From a bacterium (GTDB lineage: Bacteria; Electryoneota; RPQS01): DNA of 64,000 nt. This document shows positions 27,258-35,376 of this stretch, one piece after another. Location: positions 62,001 to 126,000 of the forward strand of contig JADKHW010000002.1 of the NCBI GenBank assembly GCA_016721565.1. Reading direction: 5' to 3'. The stretch's first letter is position 1. Every line of letters starts with the position of its first letter. The notes below the pieces were generated by a model. It had not been told where the DNA came from, searched no databases, and saw only the letters and a program-made list of their open reading frames with translations. Both the position numbers and the translations under genes were made by a program.

Positions 27258-27703
27258 CGAGGCTCCGCCTCTGTTTCCAATTTCTGTTTGCGAGGATCGT
27301 TCTTCTTCAAATCAGCACAGACTGCATCGAGAATTCCGTTCACGAAGCGGCCGCTCTGAGCCGTGGAATATTCCTTGGCCAGCTCAATCGCTTCATTTAT
27401 CGTCACCTTGTATGGAATATCATCAAAATACAAAAACTCCGCAATCGCCATGCGTAAAATTATGAGATCAATGACGGCCAAGCGTGCGAGGTCCCACTTC
27501 TGGACGGCGCGACGAATGGATTCATCAATCTTTTCATCGCCAGAAGCTACATGTGTACATAGCTCGCGGCAGAAGCCGAGGTTTTGGTCTTCCTTGGCAT
27601 CTTTCAGCACGTCATCAAAGCACTGCTCGACTGGGTAGCCGGTCAGACGGGTGGCGTAGAGCACCCTTAGGGCCCATTCTCGAGCGGATCTTCTACTGCG
27701 CAT
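27254..27703 (-). CDS. nusB: Transcription antitermination factor NusB
   Basis: NusB binds boxA RNA with S10 and promotes antitermination, mainly in rRNA operons. The 149-residue all-helical protein opens with RRSAREWALRVLYATRLTG. The C-terminal half has LARLAVIDLIILRMAIAEFLYFDDIPYKVTINEAIELAKEYSTAQSGRFVNGILDAV, the strongest family pattern. Its stop overlaps the phosphoesterase start by four bases, and it follows ilvE by 15 bases. Length is normal. Identification is firm. Confidence 0.93.
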   Translation of the reverse strand: MRSRRSAREWALRVLYATRLTGYPVEQCFDDVLKDAKEDQNLGFCRELCTHVASGDEKIDESIRRAVQKWDLARLAVIDLIILRMAIAEFLYFDDIPYKVTINEAIELAKEYSTAQSGRFVNGILDAVCADLKKNDPRKQKLETEAEPR

Positions 27704-27718
27704 GCGGAGTTTCTTTTC

Positions 27719-28678
27719 CTATAACCAATAGTGCAAAGCGAGTGAGTCTTCACGGCGGCCTTCGATCAAATCAAAGAACGCTTTCTGTATCTGGCGGGTC
27801 AACTGACCAGCTTTGCCTTCTCCAACGATCACCTTGTCGACCGAACGAATCGGCGTAACTTCAGCGGCCGTACCTGTAAAGAAAACTTCGTCGGCAATAT
27901 AAAGCAATTCGCGCGGGATCAAACCTTCCGCAACCGGAATGTTCATTTCACGCGCAAGCTGCATGATGCATCCGCGAGTGATTCCGGGCAACACGGATGC
28001 ACCAAGCGGTGGAGTGACAATCTTGCCGTCGCGAATGACAAAGACGTTTTCGCCCGAGCCTTCCGAAACATAGCCGTTCGTGTCAAGCGCGATACCCTCA
28101 GTAAAACCGAGGTTCTGCGCGTCAACAACCGTCAAATGCGAGTTCGCGTAGTTGGCGGCGGACTTAGCCAGAGCGGGAAGAGTGTTCGGAGCGATGCGCG
28201 TCCATGTTGAAACCATGACGTCCACACCTTGTTCCAAAGCTTCCGGCCCGAGATATTTGCCCCAGCGCAACGGAATAATCACGCATTCCGTCGGGCAGGC
28301 ACGCGGATGCACGCCAAGTGAATTGTAGCCGCGATAGAACAGCGGACGGAGATAGGCTTCGTCCATATTATTCGTAATCACGACTTCCGCGCACGCGAGT
28401 TCAATCTGATCTGGCGTGAACGGCATCGGCATACGATAGATCTTCGCCGAATCAAACAGTCGGCGGATGTGCTGCTTCAATCCCCAAATTGTTGTGCCGC
28501 GCTCTGTCTTGTAGGCACGTATGCCTTCAAAAACTGCGGAACCATAGTGCAGTGCGTGGGTCGCGACGTGAGTGGTTGCGTCTTCCCACTTGACGAGCTT
28601 GCCGCTCATCCAAATCTTGAGTGCTTCGTCAAATGCCGATTTCGCCACTCTCGGCTCCTTTTGTATTACAGTTTCCAT
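27719..28678 (-). CDS. ilvE: Branched-chain amino acid aminotransferase
   Basis: IlvE exchanges the amino group between leucine, isoleucine or valine and 2-oxoglutarate, using pyridoxal phosphate. The fold-type IV protein has HALHYGSAVFEGIRAY near residues 42-57. The lysine region is LPALAKSAANYANSHL, and GYVSEGSGENVFVIRDGKIVTPP holds the cofactor phosphate-binding part. TGTAAEVTPIRSVD is the C-terminal loop. At about 319 residues it is full length. The ATG shares a base with the upstream acyl-CoA dehydrogenase stop (TAATG). Its place beside acyl-CoA oxidation and carboxylase genes fits branched-chain amino acid breakdown, though the enzyme also serves synthesis. Confidence 0.92.
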   Translation of the reverse strand: METVIQKEPRVAKSAFDEALKIWMSGKLVKWEDATTHVATHALHYGSAVFEGIRAYKTERGTTIWGLKQHIRRLFDSAKIYRMPMPFTPDQIELACAEVVITNNMDEAYLRPLFYRGYNSLGVHPRACPTECVIIPLRWGKYLGPEALEQGVDVMVSTWTRIAPNTLPALAKSAANYANSHLTVVDAQNLGFTEGIALDTNGYVSEGSGENVFVIRDGKIVTPPLGASVLPGITRGCIMQLAREMNIPVAEGLIPRELLYIADEVFFTGTAAEVTPIRSVDKVIVGEGKAGQLTRQIQKAFFDLIEGRREDSLALHYWL

Positions 28679-29820
28679 TAGTTACTCAATAGTGTTCGTG
28701 CAATGATTGTACGCTGTATCTCGGAGGTGCCTTCATAAATTTCAGTAACCTTCGCATCTCGTAACATGCGTTCTACAGGGAAATCTTTCAAGTATCCGTT
28801 GCCGCCGTGAATCTGCAATGCTTCCATCGTGACTTTCATGACTACATCCGATGCATAAAGCTTAGCCATCGCAGCTTCGTTGGTGAACTTCTGGCCCATG
28901 TCTTTCTTACGGGCGGCGCTGTAGTTCAACAAACGAGCGGCTTCGGTCATCACCTGCATGTCGGCGAGCTTGAACTGAATGGCCTGGAATTCGGAGATCG
29001 GCTGGCCAAACTGTTCGCGAACCTTCGAGTATTTTACAGCTTCCTCGAGCGCGCCTTGTGCAAGGCCGATAGCCTGAGCGGCAATACCGATGCGGCCGCT
29101 GTCAAGTGCGGTCATCGCGACCTTGAAGCCGTCGCCCTCCTTGCCAATCAAATTCGCCTTCGGCACGCGGCACTCATCGAGAATGATCATGCAACAATCG
29201 GAAGAACGAATACCCATCTTCTTTTCGTTGGGTCCGCGTTTGAAGCCTGGCGTATTGTGATCTACGATAAACGCGCTAATGCCTTTGGTCTTCTGAGCTT
29301 TATCTGTACGGGCCATGACAATAAACGTGTCCGCAATAATGCCGTTCGTGATGAAGGCTTTCTCGCCAGTGAGAATATAGTCATCACCGTCTTTGATGGC
29401 CGACATCGAAAGGCCTGAGGCATCAGAGCCTGAGCCGGGTTCAGTCAGACAGAATGCGCCGAGTTTCTTTCCTTCTGCCAGTGGCCTAAGAAAGCGTTCA
29501 TGCTGGTCGGGATTGCCGAACTTTTGCAAGGGATAGCAAACCAAGGAGTTGTTGACCGACACGACGACACCGACTGCGGGGTCGATACGGGAGAGCTCTT
29601 CGATCACGATGGCATAGGTCACCGCATCCATTCCGGCACCGCCCAATTCTTCAGGCGTGTTAACACCCATGAAGCCGAGTTCGCCGATTTTTTTGCAGAT
29701 TTCGACGGGGAATATACTCTTCTCATCGCGCAGAGCCGTGGTCGGAGCGACCTCTTTTTCGGCAAACTCGCGAATTACTTTCTTGACTTCAAGTTGCTGT
29801 TCTGAAAGCAGGTGATCCAT
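28678..29820 (-). CDS. Acyl-CoA dehydrogenase (short/medium-chain type)
   Basis: Acyl-CoA dehydrogenases introduce the alpha-beta double bond in acyl-CoA, passing electrons to ETF. The 380-residue protein has the ACAD layout: an N-terminal helical domain, a middle beta domain with CLTEPGSGSDASGL and TGEKAFITNG, and a C-terminal helical domain. The C-terminal IYEGTSEIQRTIIAR carries the Glu used as catalytic base by butyryl/short-chain enzymes. Isovaleryl-CoA dehydrogenase has its Glu elsewhere, so this is probably not that enzyme. It lies in a run with ETF-dependent beta-oxidation genes. Substrate range is not determined. Confidence 0.9.
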   Translation of the reverse strand: MDHLLSEQQLEVKKVIREFAEKEVAPTTALRDEKSIFPVEICKKIGELGFMGVNTPEELGGAGMDAVTYAIVIEELSRIDPAVGVVVSVNNSLVCYPLQKFGNPDQHERFLRPLAEGKKLGAFCLTEPGSGSDASGLSMSAIKDGDDYILTGEKAFITNGIIADTFIVMARTDKAQKTKGISAFIVDHNTPGFKRGPNEKKMGIRSSDCCMIILDECRVPKANLIGKEGDGFKVAMTALDSGRIGIAAQAIGLAQGALEEAVKYSKVREQFGQPISEFQAIQFKLADMQVMTEAARLLNYSAARKKDMGQKFTNEAAMAKLYASDVVMKVTMEALQIHGGNGYLKDFPVERMLRDAKVTEIYEGTSEIQRTIIARTLLSN

Positions 29821-29877
29821 AATAAGAAAATAGAAAAAGAAAATTTAAAATTGAAAGTCAGAATACTGACTAAAATG

Positions 29878-30202
29878 TCAGACAGAGAGTTTGACAGCCG
29901 TGCCGCTGGCCGAGACCATTAGCATCGAACCGCCCGAGCCGATCACTTCGTAATCGAGATCAATCCCAACGACTGCATTCGCGCCGAGCAGCTTTCGCGT
30001 TTTCTGCGATTTCCTGCATGGCAATCTCGCGGGCTTTGCGCAGTTCGTTTTCGTAGGCAGCACTACGGCCGCCAACGATATCGCGGATACCCGCAAAGAG
30101 GTCTTTGAAGATGTTTGCACCGACGATGGCTTCACCAGCAACGATACCGAGGTAGGCTTCAATCTTTCGACCATCAACGGACGGTGTAGTCGTGAGAATC
30201 AT
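29878..30202 (-). CDS. ybjQ: YbjQ/UPF0145 family heavy-metal-binding-like protein (one frameshift)
   Basis: YbjQ proteins are small pentameric proteins of unknown role, named for resemblance to heavy-metal-binding domains. The frame from the ATG at 30202 reads MILTTTPSVDGRKIEAYLGIVAGEAIVGANIF and then GIRDIVGGRSAAYENELRKAREIA. The downstream frame supplies LLGANAVVGIDLDYEVIG and ends near 29878. A single extra base in an AAA run (plus 29993-29995) breaks the reading frame. Removing it gives 107 residues, the normal size. The frameshift is probably a sequence error. Its place between the acyl-CoA dehydrogenase and hydroxyacyl-CoA dehydrogenase genes is unexplained. Confidence 0.85.
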
Positions 30203-30214
30203 GCTAATCGTTCC

Positions 30215-31069
30215 TTATTTTGCGTAGTCGTAGAATCCACGGCCCGACTTGCGGCCCAGATAGCCAGCGGCAACATATTTCTTTAACAGCGGACACGGGC
30301 GGTACTTGGAGTCTCCAAGATCGCGATGCAATACCTCCATGATCGCGAGGCAAACGTCCAAGCCGATCAGGTCAGCCAAGGCAAGCGGTCCCATCGGGTG
30401 ATTCATACCGAGTTTCATCACACCGTCGATGGCCTCTGCCTCGCCGACGCCTTCCATCAGGCAATAGACGGCTTCATTAATCATGGGCATCAAAATGCGA
30501 TTTGCGACGAAACCAGGGAAGTCATTGACCGTAATCGGAGTTTTGCCAAGTGCTTTGGAAAACTCAACAACTGCTGAATGCGTTGCATCGTCAGTTTGAA
30601 GGCCACGAATGACCTCGACCAACTGCATCATTGGCACGGGGTTCATAAAGTGCATGCCAATAAACTTGCCAGGGCGCTTGGTTGCTGCGGCAATCGTCGT
30701 AATCGAAATTGTCGACGTGTTAGAAGCCAGAATCGCTTCGGGCTTTGCAATTGCATCAATCTTTGCAAATAGCTCTTTCTTAACTGCTTCGTTTTCAACA
30801 ATGGCTTCGACAACAATGTCGGCGCTCTTAACGTCGTCTATGGTAAGCGAGCCTTTGATGCGGCCCAACGTGTCGGCCTTTTCCTGCTCAGACAAACCGC
30901 CTTTGGAGACTTGGCGGGCGAGGTTCTTGTCAATGGTTCCGATCGCGCGGTCAAGAAGAGTTTGTGAAGTTTCAATCAGATATACTGTGCAGCCTTTTTG
31001 TGCACAGACGTGGGCAATACCGTTGCCCATTGTGCCGCCACCAATGACGGCTATTGTGGAGATGCTCAT
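30215..31069 (-). CDS. 3-hydroxybutyryl-CoA/3-hydroxyacyl-CoA dehydrogenase
   Basis: This NAD-dependent enzyme oxidises 3-hydroxyacyl-CoA. The Rossmann start IAVIGGGTMGNGIAHVCAQKG is at residues 5-25. Then come ASNTSTISIT and GMHFMNPVPMMQLVEVIRG, where the catalytic His lies. The C-terminal domain includes DFPGFVANRILMPMINEAVYCLMEGVG and ends GRKSGRGFYDYAK. At 284 residues it is the short monofunctional type (Hbd/PaaH/FadB2 group) with no fused hydratase. It forms the third step of beta-oxidation between the hydratase and thiolase in this run. Confidence 0.93.
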   Translation of the reverse strand: MSISTIAVIGGGTMGNGIAHVCAQKGCTVYLIETSQTLLDRAIGTIDKNLARQVSKGGLSEQEKADTLGRIKGSLTIDDVKSADIVVEAIVENEAVKKELFAKIDAIAKPEAILASNTSTISITTIAAATKRPGKFIGMHFMNPVPMMQLVEVIRGLQTDDATHSAVVEFSKALGKTPITVNDFPGFVANRILMPMINEAVYCLMEGVGEAEAIDGVMKLGMNHPMGPLALADLIGLDVCLAIMEVLHRDLGDSKYRPCPLLKKYVAAGYLGRKSGRGFYDYAK

Positions 31070-31088
31070 ATTAGGAAAAGTTGAAAGA

Positions 31089-32269
31089 TTAAATCATTTC
31101 GACCGCAAGAGCCGTGGCCTCGCCGCCGCCATTGCAAATACCGACAACACCGCGCTTGCCGCCGCGCTCCTTCAGAGCATGCAGCAACGTTACAACGATG
31201 CGGCAACCGGACGAGCCAATCGGATGACCAAGGCGACTGCGCCGCCCCAGACATTGACTTTGTCACTCGTGACGCCAAGCTGCTTGGAATTATAGAGACC
31301 AACAACGGCAAAAGCTTCGTTCAACTCAAACAAATCGACATCGGAAACTTTCCAGTCAATGCGGCGCAACAGTTTTTGCACAGCAGGAGCAGGAGCCGTA
31401 GCAAACCACTCGGGCTGATGGCTGTAGGTTGTATAGCCAACGATGCGCGCGAGAGGCTTAATTCCACGACGCTGTGATTCTTCAAAGGACATAACCATCA
31501 CGGCTGATGCGCCGTCGTTGATCTTTGAGGCATTGGCAGCTGTAATCGTCCCGTCTTTTTCAAAGGCTGGCTTGAGTTGCGGCATCTTCTCAAAATTGAC
31601 GTTACCCGGTTCTTCGTCGGTGTCAATCGAAACCTCACCCTTGCGGCCCTTGATCACGACTGGAACGATTTCGTTCTTGAACTTACCGTCTTTCACCGAG
31701 GCAATGGCACGACGATACGATTCAGCGGCAAATTCGTCCTGCTCTTCGCGCGTAATTTTATATTCTTTGGCGCACTTTTCTGCGCACGAGCCCATATGTA
31801 TATTGTTGTGCGGATCCCAGAGGCCGTCCGTGATCATCAAATCATTAATTGAACCATGACCTAAACGATACCCTGTGCGTGCGCGGTCGAGGATGTAAGG
31901 CGCAAGCGACATATTCTCCATACCACCCGCGAGCATAATCTTCGCTTCGCCAAGTGATACTGTTTGCGCGGCGGACATAATTGCACGGAGACCCGAGGAG
32001 CACACTTTGTTCACTGTCCAAGCAGAAGCAGTATCCGGAATTCCTGCAAACAATGCGGCTTGACGAGCAGGGGCTTGACCCACGCCGCCTTGTAGCACTT
32101 GACCTAAAATCACTTCATCGACTTCTTTGGGATCAACTTGCGAACGTTCGAGGTTGGCCTTTAGCACGTGAGCGGCCAGCGCGGGAGCGGGGACGGCGGC
32201 GAATGCGCCCATAAACGCGCCAATTGCGGTGCGTGCCCCGGAGGTAATGACAGGAGTATTCGGATTCAT
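31089..32269 (-). CDS. Acetyl-CoA C-acetyltransferase (thiolase, one frameshift)
   Basis: Thiolase cleaves or forms 3-oxoacyl-CoA; the acetoacetyl-CoA type is most likely here. The active-site Cys is in VNKVCSSGLRAIMSA, and the His block is NEAFAVVGLYNSKQLG. The last catalytic part, near GGAVALGHPIGSSGCRIVV, is broken because one base is missing from a C run (31228-31229; expected CCC). Adding it restores that sequence and a Cys near ICNGGG, ending at 31089. Repaired length is 393 residues, the family norm. The first frame instead ends at 31190 in a spurious tail. The start codon shares one base with the stop of the metallo-beta-lactamase gene. Confidence 0.92.
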
Positions 32270-33156
32270 TACTGATGCGGTCCAGTCTTAGTGTTTCTAT
32301 TTTCGAGAGCAATATGTTCGAATTCAAATTCGCGATCGGAGACTTGCTTTAAGACTCCGGCGCGATTGCGTGGCGCATGGACAAGGACAATGACGTCCTG
32401 ATCCTGTGCGGCAAGAGTCATGAATTTTAACTTGGCGGCTAAGAGTTCAGCAGGGTTTTGATCGTAGGACATCCCACTTTCCAAATCCAGTTGCGCCGTT
32501 GTCGGTAGCACGTCACTTGGAAACATGACACGCGGCCCGCCGGGATAGCCAATCCGCACGACCATGTGTCCGGCGCTATGGCCGCCACTCCAATGACAAC
32601 CCAACCACGGGTAGATTAACTCGTCATCTTGAGCCAAGAGTTCAAGCTTACGTGCCGACACAAGCGGCTCGAAGTCATCAGCGCAGTAACCGTCGTCACC
32701 ATCGGAAAGCGCAGCTCGCGCCCCATCCAATTCACGTTGTTGCAGAATCACGCGCGCTTTGGGAAACGTCGGCTCAAGTTGTCCGCTAAAACCAACTGTT
32801 GTGCAGGCTCCAGCATGATCCCAATGCAGATGTGTCAAGACAACCAGATCAACTTCTTCGCGCCGCACTCCGAGTTCACGAAGCACAGACAAGGTCCTTC
32901 GCGGCCAATCAAGATTGTAATTACGGCGTTCTGTGAAGCGTTCTTTATCACCCGTACCGGGATCAACAAGGATTATCTTGCCTTCACCGCGAATTAGCAG
33001 CGAATTGAATCCGACTTTGATGCGTGGGCGGAATTTGCTTTTGTAGAGCAACTCTGCATTTCGGCCCTTAGTAACTTTAACAAACGTCTCGGGACGGAGT
33101 TCAAACAGACCGTCATCGATTAAGTCTATCCTTAAAGAGCCGATGGTTAAATGCAT
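32269..33156 (-). CDS. Metallo-beta-lactamase fold hydrolase
   Basis: This 295-residue protein has the metallo-beta-lactamase HXHXDH motif, THLHWDHAG, plus later metal-binding residues near SGGHSAGHMVVRI and PSDVLP. These fit the lactonase-type subgroup with an open active site. The ATG at 33156 begins MHLTIGSLRIDLIDDG, a typical start; a longer frame reaches 33219 but overlaps the upstream acyl-CoA dehydrogenase. It precedes the thiolase by a one-base overlap, so it may act on a thioester or lactone in that pathway, which is an inference. Substrate is unknown. Confidence 0.75.
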   Translation of the reverse strand: MHLTIGSLRIDLIDDGLFELRPETFVKVTKGRNAELLYKSKFRPRIKVGFNSLLIRGEGKIILVDPGTGDKERFTERRNYNLDWPRRTLSVLRELGVRREEVDLVVLTHLHWDHAGACTTVGFSGQLEPTFPKARVILQQRELDGARAALSDGDDGYCADDFEPLVSARKLELLAQDDELIYPWLGCHWSGGHSAGHMVVRIGYPGGPRVMFPSDVLPTTAQLDLESGMSYDQNPAELLAAKLKFMTLAAQDQDVIVLVHAPRNRAGVLKQVSDREFEFEHIALENRNTKTGPHQ

Positions 33157-33197
33157 TGAGCAGATTCTGGCGGGTTGAAGACGCCAACAATCGGCGA

Positions 33198-34370
33198 TTA
33201 TGCGCCGACTTTGTCCCATTCTTTCAGGATGCCGCGAGCGATGACTAGACGCTGAATTTCCGAGGTGCCTTCACCGATCTCGGTGAGCTTGTTGTCGCGG
33301 AACATACGCTCGACGGGATATTCACGGACGTAACCGTAGCCACCGTGCAACTGAATTGCTTGCGACGTCACCTTTGCGCCGACTTCGCTTGCAAATAGCT
33401 TTGCCATTGCGGCTTCCTGTGAGAAATCTTCGCCGTCATCTTTCTTGCGTGCCGCATCAAAGATCATGTGGCGCGCCGCTTCTATATTCACCAGCATGTC
33501 GGCAATCTTAAACTGCGTCGCTTGGAAATCGGCAATGCGCTGATCAAATGCCTTGCGCCCCGTCACGTATTTCAGAGTTTCGAGATATGCACCTTCAGCC
33601 AAGCCGAGCGCCATCGCGCCAATTGAAATACGGCCACCGTCCAGAGTGATCAACATCTGTTTGAAGCCTTCGCCTGGCTTGCCAAGTAGATTCTCTTTGG
33701 GCACTTTAACGTCGTTAAAGTGCAGAACAACCGTGTCAGAGCCGCGCACCCCAAGTTTGCGCTCCTTCTTGCCGACGGCGAAACCGTCCCAATCGCGTTC
33801 GACGATGAAACAGCTAATACCGCGCGTGCCCTTGCCTTTTTCGGTGAGCGCACTAACGACATAGGTCTTTGAGTAAGAACCGTTTGTGCAATAAACTTTA
33901 GTGCCGTTCAGGAGATAGTGGTCTCCCATATCCATGCACGTCGTCTTAGTCGCGCCAGCATCACTGCCTGCTTGCGGTTCGGTTAACCCAAAGCCGCCCA
34001 TGTGCTTGCCTGCACACAGATCTGGGAGATATTTCTTCTTTTGCGCTTCGCTTCCGAATAAATAAATTGGACCGCAGCCCAATGAAATATGCGCGGCCAA
34101 TCCGAGCGCTGTTGATCCGCACACTTTGGCTACCTCTTCGACGGCCAATGCATACGACGTGTAATCCATTCCCGCACCGCCGTATTCTTCGGGGTAAGGA
34201 ATTCCCATCAGTCCGAGTTCGCCCATTTCCGCGAAGATTTCTTCGGGAAAACGTTCGGTTTCATCAATTTCTGCGGCTATAGGCTTAATTTTATTCTGAG
34301 CGAAGTCGCGAACCATGTCGCGAAGCATTTTTTGCTCTTCAGTCAGCGGCAGTCGGTCTCCAAGACTCAT
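33198..34370 (-). CDS. Acyl-CoA dehydrogenase (second, short-chain type)
   Basis: A second FAD-dependent acyl-CoA dehydrogenase of 390 residues. It has EYGGAGMDYTSYALAVEEVAKVCGST, GLTEPQAGSDAG, the loop LNGTKVYCTNGSYS, and helices ending IGEGTSEIQRLVIARGILKEW. The Glu in EGTSE is the catalytic base of the butyryl and branched short-chain group. The family also includes isovaleryl-CoA dehydrogenases, but those use a Glu in a different helix, and the sequence there reads ITLDGGRISIGAMALG. It differs from the other acyl-CoA dehydrogenase in this window and is presumably a paralogue with another substrate. Confidence 0.9.
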   Translation of the reverse strand: MSLGDRLPLTEEQKMLRDMVRDFAQNKIKPIAAEIDETERFPEEIFAEMGELGLMGIPYPEEYGGAGMDYTSYALAVEEVAKVCGSTALGLAAHISLGCGPIYLFGSEAQKKKYLPDLCAGKHMGGFGLTEPQAGSDAGATKTTCMDMGDHYLLNGTKVYCTNGSYSKTYVVSALTEKGKGTRGISCFIVERDWDGFAVGKKERKLGVRGSDTVVLHFNDVKVPKENLLGKPGEGFKQMLITLDGGRISIGAMALGLAEGAYLETLKYVTGRKAFDQRIADFQATQFKIADMLVNIEAARHMIFDAARKKDDGEDFSQEAAMAKLFASEVGAKVTSQAIQLHGGYGYVREYPVERMFRDNKLTEIGEGTSEIQRLVIARGILKEWDKVGA

Positions 34371-34385
34371 CGGAGTAAGTATTCC

Positions 34386-34577
34386 TTAAGGTTCGTCGTA
34401 TAAGTTATCTAATGGGTTATCGCCAGCGCCCTCGTTTCGGCGGCGGTTGCGTCGTAATTCGTCTTTTAGGGCCTGATATTCTTCGGGAGAAATATCGGCG
34501 TCGCGAAGCATGCGCTCAATCTTATCTAAATCGGGCAGCTTCTTCTTGTCTGGCTGTTTCTTCTCGGGATTAGTCAT
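34386..34577 (-). CDS. Small charged protein, function unknown
   Basis: This 63-residue protein starts at the ATG at 34577 (MTNPEKKQPDKKKLPDLDKIERML). It overlaps the 3' end of the sugar isomerase gene by 8 bases. It is highly charged, with a central helix-forming region containing DLDKIERMLRDADISPEEYQALKDELRRNRRR, then an acidic end with NPLDNLYDEP. I see no membrane segment or motif. The spacing to the acyl-CoA dehydrogenase downstream is 15 bases, so it is probably cotranscribed. It does not match a family I can name. A short coding gene here is plausible but not certain. Confidence 0.5.
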   Translation of the reverse strand: MTNPEKKQPDKKKLPDLDKIERMLRDADISPEEYQALKDELRRNRRRNEGAGDNPLDNLYDEP

Positions 34578-35376
34578 TGACGGAAGGCAGCGCAGCCGCA
34601 AGCGATCGTGTCAAATAGTCGTTTGAGGTCTGCGCATCATCTAATGATACTTCAAAAGTCACAGAGGGCCGAGCGCCGCGAGCAAGTAGCGGACCGATCA
34701 GTGTAGAAACATTCACAACACCCTTGCCCAAGCCCCAGTGCAGATCGGAGATACCGTCATTGTCACTCAGATGCAGGTGGACAATTTGTTCCGAAAATTG
34801 TTCAATCCATTTCGTGGGGGGAATCTTGGCAAAGCACGACGCGTGCCCGGTGTCAAAACACATGCCGAGGAACGGATGCTGGACACGCGAAAAAATCTCG
34901 TCAAACAACGTCGTGTCCGGCTCGTAGGTATTTTCCATTGCGAGGACGACACCGTTATCAGATGCCACTTCGAGCAATTGCGTCAGCTTGCCGCAAAACT
35001 TGTCCAGCCAAATTGGGCGATAGGCCGGCGGATATTGCGGCAGAAAACCAGTGTGAAAAACCATTAGCGGCGAACCAATCACACGTGCGCCTTCGATTCC
35101 TGCGGCAAGTGACTGATAGGAGTACTCGGCAATGTGCTCGTCCTTGGCCGCGAAACTCAAATTGTTGAATGGGCCGTGGCAGGCAACGGGCAATTGCGCT
35201 TCGGCCAGATCATCCGCTAAGCCAAGTAGCACATCCCATTTGATCTTCGGCCACAAATCGGTAGTCGTGTTGAACACGATTTCTATGCCGAGTCCAAAGT
35301 CAACAACCTTGGGAATTGCCATCGGAACGTCGTGAATCCCGACATAAATGCAGCGAGGAGTCAGCGCCTCACTCAT
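34570..35376 (-). CDS. Sugar phosphate isomerase/epimerase family (AP-endonuclease-2 TIM barrel)
   Basis: This 268-residue protein has the TIM-barrel pattern of the xylose isomerase-like superfamily. Recognisable blocks are CHGPFNNL, a Glu in VLAMENTYEPD, CFDTGHASCF and VHLHLSDNDG...DLHWGLGKGVV, where metal ligands sit. These match the sugar isomerase/epimerase group rather than DNA endonuclease IV by overall look, but that is a judgement. It overlaps the liuD stop by four bases and so is in the carboxylase run. I cannot tell the substrate. Confidence 0.75.
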   Translation of the reverse strand: MSEALTPRCIYVGIHDVPMAIPKVVDFGLGIEIVFNTTTDLWPKIKWDVLLGLADDLAEAQLPVACHGPFNNLSFAAKDEHIAEYSYQSLAAGIEGARVIGSPLMVFHTGFLPQYPPAYRPIWLDKFCGKLTQLLEVASDNGVVLAMENTYEPDTTLFDEIFSRVQHPFLGMCFDTGHASCFAKIPPTKWIEQFSEQIVHLHLSDNDGISDLHWGLGKGVVNVSTLIGPLLARGARPSVTFEVSLDDAQTSNDYLTRSLAAALPSVND

